Assembly (NCBI GenBank): GCA_022036555.1 | Contig: CM039119.1 | Location: 25,812,723-25,876,722, forward strand | Direction: 5' to 3' | From: Microstegium vimineum | Lineage: Eukaryota; Streptophyta; Magnoliopsida; Poales; Poaceae | Length of the DNA stretch: 64,000 nucleotides | Part shown: positions 22,662-34,828 of the stretch, piece after piece | Layout: every line of letters begins with the position of its first letter | How positions within the stretch are numbered: position 1 is the stretch's first letter | The notes under the pieces: model-generated | The model's database searches: none | Told to the model about the DNA's origin: nothing | Seen by the model: the letters and a program-made list of their open reading frames with translations, nothing else | Position numbers and translations under genes: made by a program

Positions 22662-23600
22662 TTAGTTTTTCGTCAGTTCCTCGATTCTTTCTCTCTTTGT
22701 ATTCCTCATGGATTCTCTTTCCGCCTTCTTCTTGTTGTATTCTGTCAATTCCACTTTGTATTTGTTCCAGATTTGTTTTCTCTGAGTGGCTCGGTTTCTT
22801 CTTCCTGCTCTAGCCTTATTCTTTTTTAGCCTTGCAGCCTTGTGATCATTGGTCTCATTGCCGTCGCCTTCCTCATCGTCTGAGATATCCCCTTCTGATT
22901 CATCTGATGATTTTAGATCGGGTATTTGTGGTGGTTCTAAGTAAGGTTCTAGCTCCGCCATGTATATCGTATGCGCTCTCTGAGTTCTTTTTGTTTGTTG
23001 GTTTCTCCTTCTTGTCTCACATGATGATCTTTGGTAGAGTTCAAGTTCTTTTCCTACTTGGAACGATTGTTCTGCACCCTGGCCTTGAATTTTCAGGGAT
23101 TGGTCTGGCCAGTGCACGACACATCCTTCTGGAGTTGTTGACATAATCATTCCCTCTTGAGTGCCTTTCAGAGTTACGCTTCTTGCCATCCTCTTTTGAA
23201 GAAAGTTCCCATATGTGGATGCGGAATTATGCAGTCCATATGGAAACGAGTACTTGACTGTCTCCGAGTTGTTCTTGCTTATGACTCGGTTGCGTACTCC
23301 GACTTGATGTATGCTTAGTCTCGGAGTCGGTATATGGTGAGCTCTCCTTCTCTGAGTCGATTTCATATCCATCCTCTTTTGTCGATCCAGTTGGTTTTAA
23401 AATTGTGAGATTTCTGATTCTTTGATCCAGTTCTTGAAGATCTTGATCAACTCCTTCTTCTTGGAGTCGGCTTTGAATCTCTCCGTCGTCGTTGATCTTG
23501 CAGATCCATGATCCGAAGAAAAATGTTGATTCCGTCAATTTCGTCATCTTGAGGTCGTGGTCCACCAAGCTTTTGAGAAAAAATTCGCCGAAAGCCCCTA
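22662..23600 (-). pseudogene. gag: TatA gag-like N-terminal region
   Basis: Two overlapping minus-strand frames (to 23227, then 23372 down to 22662) together read from just after the leader. The C-terminal part has a conserved-looking YGNFLQKRMARS segment, a strongly acidic stretch (SDDEEGD) and then a long Lys/Arg/Glu helix-forming region. A frameshift near 23300 separates the halves. I recognise no catalytic domain. It ends against TekA without reaching a nucleocapsid or protease. Confidence 0.55.
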
Positions 23601-23614
23601 CCTGGCGCGCCAGC

Positions 23615-24085
23615 TGTCGATGTTTTACCACCGATAGCCTGCCACGGGGTTACCCGACACAGTAGTTCGTGCCTCGGCGAATAGTGAAACCTTGGTGGTT
23701 GGACACGCAGGGACACACGGTTTATACTGGTTCGGGTCCTCGACACAGTTGAGTAATAACCGTACATCCAGTTGGGTCATTTGTTATTGCTCTGATCGTA
23801 ATACAAAGTGATGTGTGTCGCTCTACATATCGGGTGTTATGTAGTATGTTTAGATGTTTTTCGGGTGGTACCCTCACCAGCCCTTTATAGTCCAGGGTCT
23901 GGCTGAGGATTGCTCTAATCCTACTCAGTTACAAACTCAGAGTCCTAAGTTGTGCTTCGGTCTTGTTGTCTTTACTGGGTATAATTCGGTTTCGTTCGTC
24001 TGCCTTCCTTCGTGGGCCGAGAGGAAATAGGCCCAAAGCTCAGGTAAGCTGGTCTATGGGTATCCTATAGGATATCCCATCGACA
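23615..24085 (-). repeat. TatA LTR
   Basis: The 471-bp unit starts TGTCGATG and ends CATCGACA, an 8-bp perfect terminal inverted repeat. The internal side carries the palindrome GGCGCGCC (23604-23611), positioned where a primer binding site belongs for a minus-strand element. Only this LTR is in the window. Confidence 0.8.
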
Positions 24086-25433
24086 CAGCCATCCCAAGGA
24101 AACTCCGTACCTGATGGACTATCGTTGATGGCTTCCAATCCAGAATGTCCTTCACCTTGCTAGGATCAACTGCCACGCCTCCGTTGGACAGAACATGTTC
24201 GAGGAATTGCACTTCTTTCAGCCAAAACTCACATTTGCTGAACTTAGCATAAAGCTGATGCTCTCACAATCGAGTTAAGATGATCCTGAGATGGCGGGCA
24301 TGCTCTTCTTCATTCTTGTAATAGATGAGAATATCATCAATGAAGACGACAACAAACTTATCCAGCTCCGACATGAACACTGACATCATCAAATACATGA
24401 AGTATGCCGGTGCATTGGTCAAACCAAACGACATTACCAGATATTCATAAAGCCCATATCTAGTGGTAAACGCCGTCTTGGGGCTATCTTTGGGTCGAAT
24501 CTTGATCTGATTGTAACCCGATCGCAAGTCAATCTTGGAGAACATCGTAGCTCCAGTGAGCTGATCGAAGAGTAGGTCAATCCGCGGCAGAGGATACTTG
24601 TTCTTGATGGTCACTTCATTCAAGGGATGATAGTCAACGCACATACGGAGAGTGCGGTCCTTCTTTTTCACAAAAATAGCAGGACAACCCCATGACAATG
24701 AACTAGGTCGAATGAAACCTTTATCAAGCAACTCATTCAACTGAGTCTTCAACTCTGCTAGCTCTTTGGGAGGCATTCGATAGGCCCTTCTAGAGATAGG
24801 TGTTGTTCCAAGCTTAAGCTCTAAAGAAAACTCAACATCTCTATCGGGAGGTAAGCTAGGTAAGTCATCAGGAAAGACGTCTGGAAACTCCCAAACTACA
24901 AGAATATCATGTACCCCAACAGTCGTTGTACCACAGACTCTTTCCACTTCCCTTTTAGGCACAGAAAGCTGAATCAAGAGTTGAGATTTACTGTTTGGCA
25001 CATCTACCTTGATAGTTGTATTCAACACATCGATTACAGCTTTGTGTTGCTGCAACCAATTCATCCCCAGGATCATATCTAAACCCTGGTTCGGAAGCAC
25101 TACCATGATCGTGGGAAAGATATGCCCACCTAGACTCAAAGATACTCGATATACCAACTCTCTAGTCGAGATACGACCACCCGGTGTTTGCACATGAAAA
25201 CCCATTTTCAGCTCAGAAAAAGGGATACTATGCTTGAGCACAAATGCTTTATCAATGAAGGAATGTGATGCACCAGAATCAAAGAGAATAACTGTGGGGT
25301 GATCATTGATAGGAAACGTACCCTGCAATACTGGCTCTCCTTCTAGCATCCCTTCACCATGGGCATGAAACACCCGCCCAGATTTCTTCTCATTCTTTTC
25401 CTTCTGATTCCTAACATTGCCACCCTGCTTCTG
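24086..25433 (-). pseudogene. pol: TekB protease and reverse transcriptase (truncated)
   Basis: The minus-strand frame from about 25433 holds the protease DSGASHSF motif (near 25285) and the LGMNWL motif (near 25065). The linker PPDRD and RT follow, with SKIDLRSGYNQI and the Asp-Asp pair of FIDD near 24325. A TGA at 24264-24266 sits where relatives have Arg (CGA). Beyond it the sequence carries on in the same frame through the CEFWL and VRSFLGMA-like blocks to the edge at 24086. Apart from that stop this is a well-preserved frame. Confidence 0.88.
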
Positions 25434-26453
25434 CTACTGCTGATTTCTAGTGAACTTCTGATTGTACTGCTTTGGAAGAGGACACACATTCGAATAATGC
25501 CCCACCTTTCCATAGTTAAAACAAACATTGCTGATTTGCTTTGTAGCCACTTGATTGTTTGGACCAACATTCTGCCTAGGGTACTGATAACCCCCAGAGG
25601 ATTGCTGACCAGACTGTTGCTGAGGAGGACGATATTGATAGCGATTGTGGTTCTGAGGGTGGTAGATAATCTTCTGCCTCTTCTGATTACCACTAGAAGA
25701 CCCAACAACAGCTTTCTTCTTCTTTGCCTCCCTATGGATGCGCAGCGAACTCTCAGAGGAGATAGCCATAACCACCATCTCATGATAAGTAGCATTGGGA
25801 TTGTGGTTAAGCATGGAGCACAGCTTAGTTGAGAGCCCCATGATAAACCACCTCTTCTTCTTAGCATCAGTGCTAACATGTTCAATAGCGTACTGCAAAA
25901 GATGATTGAACTTGCCCACATACTGCACAACTATGGAATCTCCTTGCTTCAAAGTTAGGAACTCTTCTAACTTCGACTCCATCGCACCATTAGGAATATA
26001 GTGTGCACGGAAAGCATCACGAAACTCCGTCCAAGTGACACGATGACCAGCTGGTTGCATAGCGGCAAAAGTTGACCACCATGATCCTGCTGCTCCACGA
26101 AGTTGCTGAGCTAGAAACACTGGCTTCTGCACCTCGGTGCAATGGATCAGCTCAAACTTCTTCTCCATGGTGTGGAGCCAATCATTAGCTTCGAGAGGTT
26201 CATCTGCTTTGGTGAAGACCGGGGGACGCGTATCGGTGAAATCGACATAAGTCATCTCCTGATTATTACGACCCCGGTTCCCATTACCTCCTTGTTGGTT
26301 ATGCTGAGCGATCTCGCGCAAGAGACATGCATTGTTGGCAGAAACAGTGATCAACGCAGCTAAAACATGTGCCAAGGTTGGTGGTGCAGGGGGTGGAATA
26401 GGAATTTCCCCCTCTTCTCCATTACGTGCCCTAGCATTGTTATGTTCAGCCAT
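25434..26453 (-). pseudogene. gag: TekB gag
   Basis: ATG 26453 opens a frame with a proline-rich N-terminus, a capsid-type region (TRPPVFTKADEP, then the Trp-Trp pair near 26080) and a basic Gln/Asn-rich linker. The zinc knuckle near 25485-25525 has its second Cys replaced by Tyr (25512-25514). The frame stops at TAG 25434-25436, in a Gln-rich run where a CAG codon would be expected, and protease follows in another frame. The damaged knuckle suggests impaired RNA packaging. Confidence 0.87.
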
Positions 26454-26639
26454 CTGTTTGCACAAACATACTTTTATTGAAAACCACTAACATAAAAGTA
26501 CCAAAGTGCACAACTTAAATTACATGTCCCAACATAACATAAAGATGCTAATAACTAAAGAGTTATGAAAGCGATAAAGGTAGCTTATATTACACAAGAT
26601 CCACTACTCGAATTCGAAAGTAGATAGCTGGGAGAAACA

Positions 26640-27259
26640 TGATCTACTCGTCGTCACTAAGGACCACCAACTCCACCTCCTCCTCGGCAATCACTCCGTC
26701 TCGGGCTCAACCCCGTCCACTCCCACAGGCACAGGTGCAGGGATGGGCTGATCCTAGATAAGCTCACCAAGGTCCTCTACAAGAGCCTGCTGCTGGTACT
26801 CGGGTTCATGAGATTGTTGAGGCGGTGGACCTCCTCATGAAGCACATTGTTGTACATCTCCAAATTTCCCGCATAGTGCCCCAAGTTGAGGTACATGTCG
26901 GACAAGAGGTACTCTCGGTCCCAAGCTTCATTCCTCTCTCCTAGAAACTGGTACTTGAGACCCTCAGCAAAATTCACCTCGGTCTCCTTCTCTGCCAGCT
27001 TCTCCTGACACTCCTTGAGCTTAGCCTCGTGCTCCTCCGCCTAATCCTCAAGCGTGTCAGTCCTGTCAGCAAACTCATCCCTGTTTGCCTTCATCTTCGC
27101 CAGCTCCATCCTTAGGTACTCGATCTTCGCCTTGCAATGATCGCTACGACTAGCACCCTGCTGGCTGCTCTCACTGTCGTCTCCACGTGGTGCCAACTGG
27201 TAGCAGGGCACACCACGAGGTCCAGTATGCTTGTGAGGCGTGTGCTTAGTCCTGGACAT
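26640..27259 (-). pseudogene. TekB extra ORF upstream of gag
   Basis: A minus-strand ATG at 27259 begins a charged, heptad-rich frame. A TAG at 27041-27043 interrupts it, after which the same frame continues to a stop just below 26777, and homologous sequence decays beyond. The segment EVHRLNN is shared with the equivalent TekA frame (349-1285). Its strongly helical Lys/Glu/Leu content suggests a coiled coil. Function unknown. Confidence 0.55.
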
Positions 27260-27605
27260 CCTATAGACAAGATTTTAAAAGAGGCAAGTGAGTAACATGA
27301 TAAGTTTAAGTTTGATTAAGAGAACGAAATTTTAAACCCATCCCAAGTTTGTATGATATGATGCATGATACGTGCCTACGAATAAGGTAATATTTACATA
27401 ACATATATATAGGGCATATATATAAACCATATTCATACCACCATAAGCTTGATATTCCTAAGAACTATCCTCCTATTATTTGAACAAGAGAAGAGATAAG
27501 TTAAAGAAATTTTTAGACTCAAATCAAATTTTAATTTAAGATCCAAAACATTTTTGAAAACTTTACAACTGCAAGATCTGCAATAAGGAGAGCTTTAATA
27601 CCAAC
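27260..27605 (-). other. TekB leader with primer binding site
   Basis: Minus-strand TGGTATTAAAGC (27592-27603) lies two bases inside the LTR end and resembles the initiator tRNA-Met site, with changes. The remaining 330 bp to the upstream frame is AT-rich and I see no gene in it. Confidence 0.65.
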
Positions 27606-30600
27606 TGTGACAGAACCTCTTAAGAATAGGGCCCATTTACCAGGATTAATGTCCATCCGACTTAATCCAAAGCAAATGATCCAAGTCTTAATTAGTCACT
27701 CAGGTGTCACCACTTTGCAGCGGGTCATCCACCTCTTTCTGAACAGGATCTCCTCATTACAAACATTGCAGAAGTAATACGATAATTTAATTTACATCAA
27801 AGTAGTGGAATTAAAGTCATATTACAAACCATAGGTTTTTGAAACATAACATAAGTGTCATACGATCTTATTACATCAAGCTAGATGTAGAGTATATACA
27901 AACAACTGAGATACTCTTGCCCAAGAGTCAAGCAAAGACATCTATTCCTCATCCTCATCCACTGTAAAAACAGTCATGCAGCACGAAGCTACATAGACCG
28001 AGTTAGGATCCTCATCTGCAACAGGGGTTAACAAACCCTGAGTACTGGAGTACTCAACAAGACTTATCCGACAAATGAAAATATTTGGTGGACAAAAGGT
28101 ATGCAAGTCATAGGATTCAAAGTAAGGTTATTCAAGAATCAAGTATTTTGCATAAATGAGCATTTCGTAAAAACAATTGAAATTCATTTAATTCATTCAT
28201 AAGATTACTCAAGTATCGATCTAGAGTTATGATCGATAACGAGGTAATAACATCCATAAAAGGAAACCATCAAGTGTCCAGTTTAAGTAAATTACTACGA
28301 TGTGGTAGTCAGAGTCGTGTTTCCATACCCGAGGAACACGACGATTTGAATTGATTAAACGTAGCTGGGGCTTCCCAATCACACTACATATACAGCACTA
28401 AAGCACGCATATGACAACCTTTCCCTAGATCCTCCAGCCAAGACCGGGGTTCCGCCACCCGAGAGCATAGTACACCTCCATCTAGTTCCTCGAACTTGGG
28501 GGGTACACACTACTCTCGCCATCTCTCCACTCTTAGCGCGGGTTAACCATTCTTAAAACTAGAATAGCCAGAGATTATCTTCCCAAAGTATGTGATAAGT
28601 ACTCCAAAGTCACGGCTCTTGGACACCCATACCGGACGGTTCCTAATGACACAGGCGGAAAGAACCCGCTCACCAGTCACCACTAGTGGCTCCCAAACAC
28701 CGTGTCCGTCTGGTCCCGATTATTACTTCCAACAACATTCCTTTCTCAAAAGTGCATAACCATTTGCCGAAGCAATACACTATGTGTAGGTGACCGGAAA
28801 TCATCTACTAGAAAAGATCTAAGCATACTAAGCATTTTAGCAAAAGTTTGCATCTTTAAACAACTGTCAAGGTAGAGGGTACAATAACACAAGGATAAAG
28901 ACTATGCATCAAGTAGGAATTTAAATAAAGTAGGAACAATGCAATAGTAACCATAAGTGTATTTAAAGCAAATATTTAAATACAAGGAAAGGTTAAATGC
29001 ACCGGGGCTTGCCTTGGTTGGAGGGATACACAAACTCTGGCTCAGATTCACTAACAGAGAAACCCCCTTCACTAAAGAGATTATCCACCCCAACAATCGA
29101 GAAATCTACAAGATAATATGACATGCTTAGATGATGCTTGAATTAATAGACATGATGCTTTACAACACACAAGCATACACTAAGAGGTGAACAAAACAGA
29201 TTATAAACATTGTGTACAACTTCCCTTCATGAAGGAAAGCAAAACATGAGCATAAAGTAAGTTAATTAAGTCATGATTAAATGGATTAATGGAAATTTGC
29301 ATCAAACAATTCAAAATCACACAAATCCTAAGGTGATTATGGTTTCTAATCATTTTATCCTTAACTAATTAAATAGCCATATGTAAGAGTTCATCAAAAA
29401 ATTCTCAAACATTTTGTATAGCAAGATATAGATGTATAAAGGTTACATAAATATTTTCATAATTTTTGGAGCAACATACAGAGCATGAAATATCATGGAA
29501 ATTGCATTTCTTAATTACTTTAAGCATTTTTACAGGATTAAAAATGTATTGAACAGAGACATGTTATATTTATATAAAATTCTACACATCACAGAGAGCA
29601 TACACAAATTTTTCCAGAATTTAAACATGCACAAAAATAAAGATACAAAAATAACAAAAGACATTACTGTGCAAAACAGGAATTAAACAAAACCCTAATT
29701 AACAGAGACAGACAGGCGGGGCCGGCCTGTCAGCTCCTCTCAACCGGCGTAGCGGCGCCGATGACCACGAAACACGGCGGCGCGTCGCCATCGGTGACCC
29801 AAACGAACAACCGCTCTCACATCGCCTTCCTCTCTTCATCCCAAACCCAACGAGGTACAACACGACCTATCCTATCCCTTGCAACATCCTCACCGGCGAC
29901 AACGGCGGCGACCCGAGCTCGGCCGCACACACACCGGCGACCACAAGCCATCACTGGCTCAACCGAGCACTCCAACGGACTCAGGAAGACAACGTGCACG
30001 CGACGCACAAGACAAACGAGACAAACACTGAGCGAGGCAGCCTCGCCGACGGCCATGGTGGACGGCCGAGATCCGCGCTCCATGCGCCGGACAAACCACG
30101 CATGCGCTCGAACTACTAACACCCAAAACAGATTCACGATGACTAGGCGAAGCTAGCACAACACTCAGATGCAAAAAAGACCGACTAGAGAGACCTACTG
30201 ACGAGCGCACCGTCGCGACGGCCATGAACTGCGGCGGCGCGTCGTGGACAGAGCTCCACGGATCATTTCAAGAACGACCAAGCACACGGAGAGATCAAGG
30301 AGCTTACCCCGGTCACGAAGCTCGCGCTAACTCGGCCGAAGATGAAGCAGAACGAACTGGCGATGAAGACCGTGCCGGCGGAGGCGATGAACCGAGCCGC
30401 AACGACCGTGTTACCGGAGCTGCAGTTCACCAAAGATCGAATGAAGAGGCGCAACGAGATCAGTGATGAACAAGAAACGTGAAACAAGGACGAAAGAGAC
30501 AATGTGGCTCCTGGGTAGCCGGTACGACCGCGAACCAGAGCGGCAGCGCTTCTGCCGGAGCCAAAGACGACGAGGTCATGTCGGGCGAATGGCGAAGATG

Positions 30601-31417
30601 CGGCTTCAACCGACTCGCGCGGGAGATGTGCTAGGTCAAGGCGAACTCGTCGATAGCGATTTGGTGGTTTAGCAGCGACTAACGAGCTCGGGCGAACTCG
30701 TCGACGCGAACGGCGCGTATGGCGTCTAGTTTTGAAGACGACAATGGAGCCGTGGCGTTGCCATGCACACGACAGGATGTGCGTCAAGACCAGGAGGCGC
30801 GCGGGTGCGGCGGCAGCTGGCCGGCCAGGTGTCGGCGGCGTGAGCCCTGCACCGACATGCAGGTGCTCTGTGAAATGCCTGAAATGCCCTCGAAGCAAAA
30901 AGACCGAAAACTCCCTCTTATGTTGGTTTTCATGAAAAACTTTGAATACCAAAAATGACCAAAATTTCATGCTCAACAAAGTTGTCAACATGCACATTTT
31001 CAAATTCGGCCTAAATTTTGAAATGCACTTTTGGAATTTGAAAACCATTCAAATTGAATTACCCCCTTTTCAATTGCTCAGGATTTTTGAATAAAACTTG
31101 AAAAACTCCAAACATGACTTTTGCAATTGAAACAGAGCTCTACAACTTTGCTTTAACAACCATAAGCAAATTCTTTTTTAGATTTTGAAAACCATGTTTA
31201 GGGTTTGATTTACCCCTCTAGAAATTAGGGTTTGGAAAAGAATTTGAAATTTTGAATTTTTACTCATAACAAGCATTCACAAAAATGAGCTAAACACAAT
31301 CAACTAAACTCATTTTAGTTCAATGCATGGCAAGATTATCAACGAATTGAATGATTCTTAATGCATATAATGGCATGGTCCATTTTTTAATTAAATTTAA
31401 ACACCAGGGGTGTTACA
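27606..31417 (-). repeat. TekB 5' LTR (minus strand)
   Basis: In element orientation the 3812-bp LTR begins TGTAACACCCCTGG (right edge 31417) and ends GGTTCTGTCACA (left edge 27606), matching the style of TekA's LTR. It has an AT-rich head (31000-31417), a GC-rich island (about 29700-30850) and an AT-rich middle. A short exon-like frame at about 29110 down to 29000 ends GKPRCI. The many open frames in the GC island lie on both strands and look compositional. Confidence 0.85.
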
Positions 31418-33186
31418 TGTTGAAAGAGCCAGAGTTGGAGCCGTCCAATCTCATTTGTTGGTTGTGGCTTTCTGCCTGCAGACTAGGACTTTCTACATGC
31501 TATGTGGGTAGTCCGGGTTGTTGTATTCTGTCGGGCCTTGATCAAGCGCTACGTCTTCTTTGGTGGTAGACCTGTTGTAGCCTTAGGTTGTGCCTTTATT
31601 TTTTGTGACTTGCGGTCTTTTGGTAAATGTTGATGTACTCTAAGTACTTGGAACGTAGTCATGGTGGCTTCGTGCTTGTAAACTGTGTAATGTTGTAGGG
31701 TTGTTCAAGAGTATGTTTTGGTTGTGCTCATCTGCATTAGCATTCTTTTATGTTTCCGAATTATTTCTTGACTCATTCCCCTTTGTTGTGGGGTTGCTGT
31801 AATCCTTCACGGGTTGTATTATTACTATAGAATATGCTCTTGTATATTCCATATGTTGTATTGGAGTTGTTCTTGCCTTGTACTCTTCTCTTGTGACTAT
31901 TGATGTCATGCCTTTACTGTAGCCATTTGTAATTCATCAATACTATCCTCTTTGAATCTTTTTATTTTACTGTGCTCTTTATGGTCCATCAAAACAGTCC
32001 TTTTTAGAAATTTTCTTTCTTTGTAGACTTGGTGTATGTGCACTCACTGTTCTTTTATAAATATTTGCTGCTTGGCTCTCCTGGTGGCCATCTCCTCATG
32101 TAACCTTGCCTATCTTGTTCTGTTCGACATGGATATTATAGTTGGTGAGCTTGATGAGCCCCGGGCTTCTCTTCTTCCTTATATCTTGTATTATGGTGAA
32201 TGGTGTAGGTCTTGTGATAGGGACTAGTTGCAGGCTAGTTTCGGGCTATGAAGGAAACATAAGCAAATGGTGTATGCCTTGTGATGGTATTGGTGTGGGT
32301 TGCGCTGCCTCGTTTTCCAGGGCCCTTCAGTCATTTGTTTGTTCCTATTACGTTTTTGGTTGAAGCGTATTTCAGCTTGTTCCTCGGTTGTTCATTGCAG
32401 CTTACCCGTTGTCTTGTCTTCGGTTGCATTGTCTCAGCTGGTGCAGGTTGAAATGCGTTGAGTAGTAGTGTGGGGTTGTTCTTGGTTTGCTACATTTGTT
32501 GCTGCCTATCTTGGATGACTTCCTGGTTCTTCTTCTACCACCTTTGGCAACCAGGATGTGTCTCCCTTCGTTTGAAATCAAGCGCGTCTGAGTTGTTTGT
32601 TCTTGTATGGCAATATCGGATCTCGGTTTGTGGAATTTTAACCTCAAATTCCACTGGGTTCCTTGTTAACAAAATGGATGGTTGTTTTGCTATATCTGTA
32701 AAGCTCTGTATCTTGTTGTAAATGTATTTTATATTGATCAAATAATCAATAAAGACTTGCTTCATGAGCGTTGTGTTCTTTTCTGGTTGCCTCGAGTTCT
32801 TCTGTATGTCTGGGTGTAAATGTTGCAAGGTTGCGTAGTTGTCGACTTGTTTTCTGAGCCGACCGTGTTGTTTCTTAATTATGGTGACCGTTATGAAACT
32901 TGACTGTTAGGATTTAATCTGACTATTGATTTCCTTATTTGTTGCTTGATTCAGAGCGGCGGTTTTGATAGCCATTGCGCCTCTTTCCCTTTTATAATTA
33001 CCGTTTATTTGGTGAACAGTCATTTAAGGGAACCAAATCTCCATCCTCTTATAAATATCGCCTCCTTATTACTGTTTAGTTCCTCTGCCGTCGTAGAAGA
33101 GATTTCCCATTTTTCTGCCATCACAAACCCTAACATCTTTTCTGCCAAGCTGGCCTTTTTCTTCTTATTGCTTCTACTTAGAGTTT
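31418..33186 (+). other. Upstream region of the PF04195 relic
   Basis: About 1.8 kb of T-rich sequence between TekB and the coding relic. A TATA box (TATAAAT, 33050-33056) lies about 130 bp before the first ATG of the relic (33188) and is followed by a leader ending in the CAAACCCTA motif common in plant transcripts. No convincing frame is present. It is probably an LTR or leader of the relic element, whose left end would be off-window. Confidence 0.45.
33050..33056 (+). promoter_or_regulatory. TATA box of the PF04195 relic
   Basis: TATAAAT lies in the sequence CTCTTATAAATATCGCC, 130 bp upstream of ATG 33188, in a good position for transcription of the relic. Confidence 0.5.
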
Positions 33187-34390
33187 GATGGTGAATAAGG
33201 GGAGGAGTAAAGAAGAATACGTTGATTAGGAAGCTTCTCTCAAGAGCGTTGACGATACCGAAATCTTGGCAATGAAGAGTGTGCTGAAGGAGTTTCCGAA
33301 GCCTTCGACGCAAGATTCCGACCTTGATCTTCTGGTTGCTCAGGGTTTGCTCCAGAGTATGTTTTTTTTCTGGTTATGAATTTCTAGGTGAACACCTGGT
33401 CCTGATGCCTACCCCTAGTCATTCTGTTCTTTTTGTTTCTTTTGCTCAATCTAGACTCTGCTTTCCACCATCCAACTTCTTAATCCAATTCCTTGACTTC
33501 TATCACATTCAACTCCATCACCTTGTACCAAATGTGGTGCTTTTCCTCGCGTGTTTTGTACATCCCTGTGAGGCTTTCTTGGGGATCCCACATTGTCTTC
33601 TACTTTTCCGTTATTTCTTTCGGGTTCGTCTTTCTGATAAGTCGAAAACCCCTTGTTATGGCTGTTGTCTTATCTAGTCATGGAAAAGACGTAAAGAGGC
33701 TTTCCCCACTTTGTCTCTTTCCGATTCTGAACGGGATTTGGCTGAGAAGTGGTTTTATGTCTCTTAGCCAATCCCCCCTTGGCTTGTGATTTTTCTTCTC
33801 TTCCGATTTCTCTTCATTCGTGGACTGAAAAGATCTCCCCTTCCGAGATGCTAAGCCTTTGATCGATCGCGTCAATTTTCTTAAGCAGTTTGGTTTGATG
33901 GGTAACAGGATTGTTGCCAGCTTTTTGCGCCGCCAAGTTTAGCCTCTCATGAAGAGGGAACATTTTGGTTTTCAGTATATTGGCCCTTTCGACTCGTCTT
34001 GCCTTATTCTTGTTGCGGAGTTGTCAGATGAGGTTGTTCTCAAGACCATGAAGAAAGTGCTTATCAATATTGTTGCCTTGTCTGCGGTGATTCCAGAATA
34101 CAGTGCTGACAACCCTCCTCCTGAGGTAAGTATCACCTCCAGCTATTTTTCTCAGATTCCCAATTCAATCTGTTGTGCTTATTTTACTTTTCTGTTAGGT
34201 TATGGTTGTGCTTTTGTCCTTGATGTGCCTGTCATTGCTGGTGAGGGTGAGGCAGCTGGTGATGATGATGATGATGCTAACACTACTCTGGGTTCTATTG
34301 TTGTGCCCTCTGCGAAGGTTTCGTCTTCTGTAAGGTTGATTCTTAGTTTTCCTACCGGTCAGTTTTTGTGTTCCGTATTTTCTTGATCCA
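33187..34390 (+). pseudogene. Relic of a 'putative gypsy type transposon' (PF04195-like) protein
   Basis: ATG 33188 starts a short acidic N-terminus with a TAG at 33227-33229. From about 33453 the frame reads the family-typical block FPPSNFL...DFYHIQLHHL and ACFVHPCEAFLG, with RYFFRVRL after it. Further pieces follow: WFYVS near 33751, then PLMKREHFGF to NPPPE at 33940-34125. A canonical donor (34126) and acceptor (34197-34198) bound a 73-bp intron-like gap. Acidic sequence follows. Stops and shifts break it throughout. In grasses this domain accompanies large gypsy-type elements. Its biochemical role is unknown. Confidence 0.65.
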
Positions 34391-34742
34391 AGAATTGCTC
34401 AATATGAGTTGTTATCTAGGAAGCAGCGATCAGAGGTTATGGCTAAACCACCGTGACTGAAAAATAGTGGTCCACTCATGAAAAGGCTCCCGTAGGTGAT
34501 GTCCTTTTAGGTGAAATCTTTGTTTTATCTTTATCTTGAAATGTCTTTCTATTGCAAATCTATTGACCTCCTTTATTTTTGTTCTAGATGGTAAATCTGC
34601 TCTTTCGACCGAGGATGAGTTGGGTGACGGTGATCCTTTAACTCCTCGCACATGAGTTCTCTCTATATTCCTATTTCCAGATATTATATCCTGCCCTTGC
34701 TCACTATAAATTTTTTTGTCTTGTAGTCGGATACAGTATGGC
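34391..34742 (+). other. Tail of the PF04195 relic up to SirB
   Basis: A T-rich stretch with no frame that I can support. The last five bases (ATGGC, 34738-34742) should be SirB's left target duplication, but the matching right copy is not identifiable. Confidence 0.4.
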
Positions 34743-34828
34743 TGCGAACACATGGTTGATATGTGCCCATGATGTTCAGTTTTGTGATGAGTGATTGCCC
34801 AACACTTGAGTATTTTAGTTTGAGCGGT

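Larger units (their letters stand above)
22502..24085 (-). mobile_element. TatA: 5' end of a Tat-like Ty3/gypsy element, minus strand
   Basis: An LTR (23615-24085) is followed, on the minus strand, by a GGCGCGCC-containing leader and a gag-like frame, then cut at 22501 by TekA. The body and second LTR would lie left of the window. The LTR interrupts TekB's reverse transcriptase at 24086. Assignment to the Tat side of gypsy rests on the LTR style, the GGCGCGCCAGGTA leader and gag-like sequence that I recall from grass elements, so it is provisional. Confidence 0.7.
24086..31417 (-). mobile_element. TekB: Tekay-like Ty3/gypsy element, minus strand, 3' part off-window
   Basis: On the minus strand the order is 5' LTR (31417-27606), primer site, upstream frame, gag, protease and RT, cut at 24086 inside the RT/RNase H linker by TatA. 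Integrase and the 3' LTR should lie left of the window beyond the nested elements. Gag-pol and the upstream frame are clearly related to TekA's, but not identical, so this is a sister family. Sequence at 31418 belongs to a different, PF04195-bearing relic. Confidence 0.88.

Noticed and set aside
22580..23146. Plus-strand frames rich in Leu/Phe/Ser
   Set aside because: They are antisense to the TatA gag-like frame, whose acidic and basic segments make better sense as protein.
29761..30960. Several open frames on both strands that could be a host gene
   Set aside because: They overlap on both strands in a GC-rich island of TekB's LTR, have low-complexity translations, and the same island type occurs in TekA's LTR and in the solo LTR at 60519-63176.
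33357..33387. Possible 31-bp intron in the PF04195 relic
   Set aside because: Too short for a plant intron. A later acceptor at 33453-33454 has a better pyrimidine tract, but its phase does not fit, so neither was annotated.
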